From positions 1 through 43,374 of the forward strand of contig NZ_WWEQ01000022.1 in the NCBI RefSeq assembly GCF_009857845.1: a stretch of 43,374 nucleotides of DNA. Direction: 5' to 3'. This DNA is from Brevibacterium rongguiense. GTDB taxonomy: Bacteria > Actinomycetota > Actinomycetes > Actinomycetales > Brevibacteriaceae. A model generated the notes under the pieces. It saw only the letters and a program-made list of their open reading frames with translations, did not search any database and was not told the origin of the DNA. Shown here piece after piece: positions 41,524-43,374 of the stretch; the first letter of the stretch is position 1, and each line of letters opens with the position of its first letter. The translations under genes and the position numbers were made by a program.

Positions 41524-42095
41524 GCACGACATGGAAAGAGGCGATCGCCAACGTCGAAGCCCCGAGCGGGCCGTGGGTGATGAGGCGGTTGATCCGGTCG
41601 ATCGTGTTCGTGGTCGTGTTGATGATCGCCACGGCGACGGGGGTGACCGATTGGGCCATTGAGCTGGTGCAGTACGCGGCCACCTCGGACGTGGCCTCGG
41701 TTCGCAGCATGGTGCTGTGGTTGTGCCTGGCCGGCGTGCTGATCTGGCTGGCCTTCGGCGTCCTGGTGGAGATGGTGGTCTCTGTCCTGTACTACAAGCG
41801 CAACCATGAACGCGAGACTCGCTTCGCCGCCTACCTCAACGCGGGAGGGCCGAGTGCAGGCACTCGCGCAAGTGCGACGGTGGGCTCCCCGCGAGCACGA
41901 CCCGAGAAGCCGGCGCCGCGCCCGGCGCGGGTGGAGGAGGCTCCGACGGAGTTCCTGCCGTCGAGCGAGATCGCGGGGCAGGGGGATCTGCTCGACTGCA
42001 TTCCCGGCGAGGAACGAGGCACCGAGGCCATCGCCGCGCGCTTGGAGGCATCCGAGTGCCGGCAGCCGGGTGGCGATAAGGAGGCTGTGCGATGA
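41520..42095 (+). CDS. Two-helix membrane protein of the element
   Basis: 191 residues, no family recognised. Transmembrane helices lie at about 23-44 and 62-88, followed by YYKRNHERETRFAAYLNAGG and a polar, Pro-rich tail of about 90 residues. It overlaps both neighbours by four bases (ATGA). Position beside the DUF2637 protein suggests a spread- or transfer-related role; this is inference only. Confidence 0.7.
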   Translation: MSTTWKEAIANVEAPSGPWVMRRLIRSIVFVVVLMIATATGVTDWAIELVQYAATSDVASVRSMVLWLCLAGVLIWLAFGVLVEMVVSVLYYKRNHERETRFAAYLNAGGPSAGTRASATVGSPRARPEKPAPRPARVEEAPTEFLPSSEIAGQGDLLDCIPGEERGTEAIAARLEASECRQPGGDKEAVR

Positions 42096-43312
42096 GCGTT
42101 CAGGCACTGAACTGGGCCCGGCAGATGGGCGCGGCGGCTGACTTGCCGGCGGCGCAGTTGCTGCTGCTGTGGCTGCTGGCCGATCAGGCCAACGGGCAGT
42201 GGGAGTGCTGGCCGGGGGTGGCTCGCCTCGCCCGTGAGTCCAACCAGTCGGATAAGAGCGTCAAGCGCCACCTTCGCGCCCTCGAAGAACACGGCATCAT
42301 CGTCCGCTATGCCCGCCGCGGGTCGATGAAGAACCACGAGACCGGCGAGGTCTACGTCAACGTGCGAAAGTCGGATCTCATCGTGCTGCAAGCCGAGGCA
42401 CTTGCTGCGCTGGCGCAGCGTGAAGAGGCGGTCGCGGTCGACGAAAGCGAGAGCTTCGGCGGGTGGGTCGCTGGTCACGCCGACGACGAGGAGGGGCATG
42501 GGGACAATTTGTCCCCTAGCCCGGGAACCCCGGAAACAAGCGAAGGGGACAATCTGTCCCCTAGCCTCCGGGTTGTGGAAACCCAAGGGGACAATCTGTC
42601 CCCCTGGGGGCATGGGGACAATTTGTCCCCTAGCCCGGCAGCCCCGGAAACAAGCGAAGGGGACAATCTGTCCCCCTGGGGGGCTAGGGGACAAAACGAG
42701 CAGGGGCTAGGGGACAAATCGCCTCGCGTACACGCGGGCGTCAACCGCGCGCGCGGATTGAACCCTCATAAAGAACCCTCATCGTCGTCGTCTTCACGTG
42801 AGTCCTACAGTGCCGAGTCGGCCGGCGACGGCCGAGACGACGACGCGATCGCAGCCAATGAGGGTGTGGGGGGCAGCCATCGCGGTGTGAGCCTCCACGC
42901 GCTCGACGGGGTCGTGGCCCAGGCCGTGGGCTGGGAGTGCACGAGCGAGCAGCTGATGTGGCTCGTTGACGTGATCCTCGATCGCTCCGCGCGGCCCGTG
43001 GGACGCCCAGCACGGTTCGTCACCGCCGCGGTGAAGAACGATCCCGCAGCGATCCGGGAGGAGCTGGCGGGCCGGTTCGGCCGCCCGGGCAGCGAGGCGG
43101 CCTCGGCGCCGGCGGCGGTGGGCTGCCCGATTCCCGAGCACGCCGAGCAGGGGCTGCTTGCGGTCAATTGCCCAGCGTGCCGGAAGTGGCGGGACTTCCC
43201 ACCGCGGATCAGTGCCGGCGTCCTCGATCGACTCGACGCGCAGATCCGCCGGCATGTCCTCGACCGTGAGGACGTCGCGGTGGTCGATGACGAGTCTCAG
43301 CGGACCGGCTGA
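42092..43312 (+). CDS. Winged-helix replication-initiator-like protein containing iterons
   Basis: 406 residues. The N-terminal 110 residues form a phage/plasmid initiator-type winged helix (HTH_36-like): LLLLWLLADQANGQWECWPGVARLARESNQSDKSVKRHLRALEEHGIIVRYARRG. Residues 136-200 consist of five GDNLSP peptide repeats encoded by palindromic iterons, then a Ser-rich linker. The C-terminal part (about 270-406) has a helical domain and a possible metal site, CPIPEHAEQGLLAVNCPACRKW. Iterons inside the initiator gene recall lambda O. No helicase-loader or primase motif was seen. ATG at 42092 overlaps the previous stop (ATGA). Confidence 0.72.
   Translation: MSVQALNWARQMGAAADLPAAQLLLLWLLADQANGQWECWPGVARLARESNQSDKSVKRHLRALEEHGIIVRYARRGSMKNHETGEVYVNVRKSDLIVLQAEALAALAQREEAVAVDESESFGGWVAGHADDEEGHGDNLSPSPGTPETSEGDNLSPSLRVVETQGDNLSPWGHGDNLSPSPAAPETSEGDNLSPWGARGQNEQGLGDKSPRVHAGVNRARGLNPHKEPSSSSSSRESYSAESAGDGRDDDAIAANEGVGGSHRGVSLHALDGVVAQAVGWECTSEQLMWLVDVILDRSARPVGRPARFVTAAVKNDPAAIREELAGRFGRPGSEAASAPAAVGCPIPEHAEQGLLAVNCPACRKWRDFPPRISAGVLDRLDAQIRRHVLDREDVAVVDDESQRTG
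42500..42719. repeat. Iteron array (five palindromes plus two half-sites), candidate replication origin
   Basis: GGGGACAATTTGTCCCC occurs at 42500-42516 and 42614-42630; GGGGACAATCTGTCCCC at 42545-42561, 42587-42603 and 42659-42675. Half-sites GGGGACAAA lie at 42687 and 42710. Centre spacings are 45, 42, 27 and 45 bp, all multiples of three, so the frame is kept. The block 42497-42561 is duplicated at 42611-42675 with a few changes. At 42757-42782 the array is followed by an AT-richer stretch containing GAACCCTCAT twice, a possible unwinding region. Confidence 0.75.
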
Positions 43313-43327
43313 GGGTGGGAGTAAGCG

Positions 43328-43374
43328 ATGGACGAGCTAAGAGACGAACGCGACGAGGGCGGGGGTGGGCCGTT
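43328..43374 (+). CDS. Start of the next element gene, cut by the window end
   Basis: ATG at 43328 follows GGGTGGGAG and opens MDELRDERDEGGGGP before the window ends, 15 bp after the initiator-like gene. No identification is possible. The 19 bases around its start (43323-43341) are repeated at 40563-40581 inside the DUF2637 gene. Confidence 0.5.
   Translation, partial: MDELRDERDEGGGGP

Noticed and set aside
42500..42675. CRISPR-like spacing of the repeats
   Set aside because: Repeats are only 17 bp, spacers are partly identical and keep a reading frame; no cas genes.

Overview
The window is high-GC DNA (roughly 70% G+C) with short gene spacing, many GTG starts, ATGA-type overlaps and TANNNT-like -10 elements. 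This fits an actinomycete, probably of the Micrococcales type. No 16S or species marker is present, so the genus cannot be fixed from this sequence.

Positions 1-5.2 kb: the 3' part of an IS481-family transposase gene, then a minimal zincin metallopeptidase, a YbaK-type Cys-tRNA(Pro) deacylase, an IMPACT/YigZ protein and a class III aminotransferase. An 800-bp non-coding stretch follows, holding a four-unit tandem repeat (about 157 bp period) whose units carry hairpins.

Positions 5.1-15 kb: a catabolic block on the minus strand. It has an M20 N-carbamoyl amino acid hydrolase, a YtcJ-like amidohydrolase, a ThDP enzyme of the acetolactate synthase type, an MHS-family symporter and a polar amino acid ABC importer. 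It looks built for scavenging amino acid or carbamoyl compounds.

Positions 15.1-30 kb: an unknown membrane protein, a TetR/DHA2 exporter pair, and then a 5-oxoproline cluster. The cluster contains an NRAMP-like permease and a minus-strand operon pxpA, fused pxpBC, biotin carboxylase-BCCP and a GntR regulator. The same 15-bp palindrome lies before the permease and before pxpA and is the probable GntR operator. lutABC (L-lactate oxidation) and a DHA1 exporter follow.

Positions 30-38.9 kb: a YitT-type membrane protein, an NsrR-like regulator overlapping a flavohemoglobin gene (hmp) that is frameshifted just before the haem ligand, a GlsB/YeaQ small membrane protein, a DUF47-Pit phosphate transport pair and two unrecognised genes. 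The block ends at tRNA-Lys(UUU).

Positions 38.9 kb to the end: the left part of a mobile element joined to the 3' half of tRNA-Lys. It opens with a repressor facing the tRNA. A divergent, tightly overlapped operon runs the other way: a small HTH gene, an HTH/partition-like protein, a DUF2637 membrane protein, a two-helix membrane protein and a winged-helix replication-initiator-like protein. The last gene carries five 17-bp palindromic iterons plus two half-sites inside its coding sequence, followed by a short AT-richer stretch. This is the layout of a lambda-type origin inside its initiator gene. It is the most interesting structure in the window. The integrase and the far end of the element lie outside.
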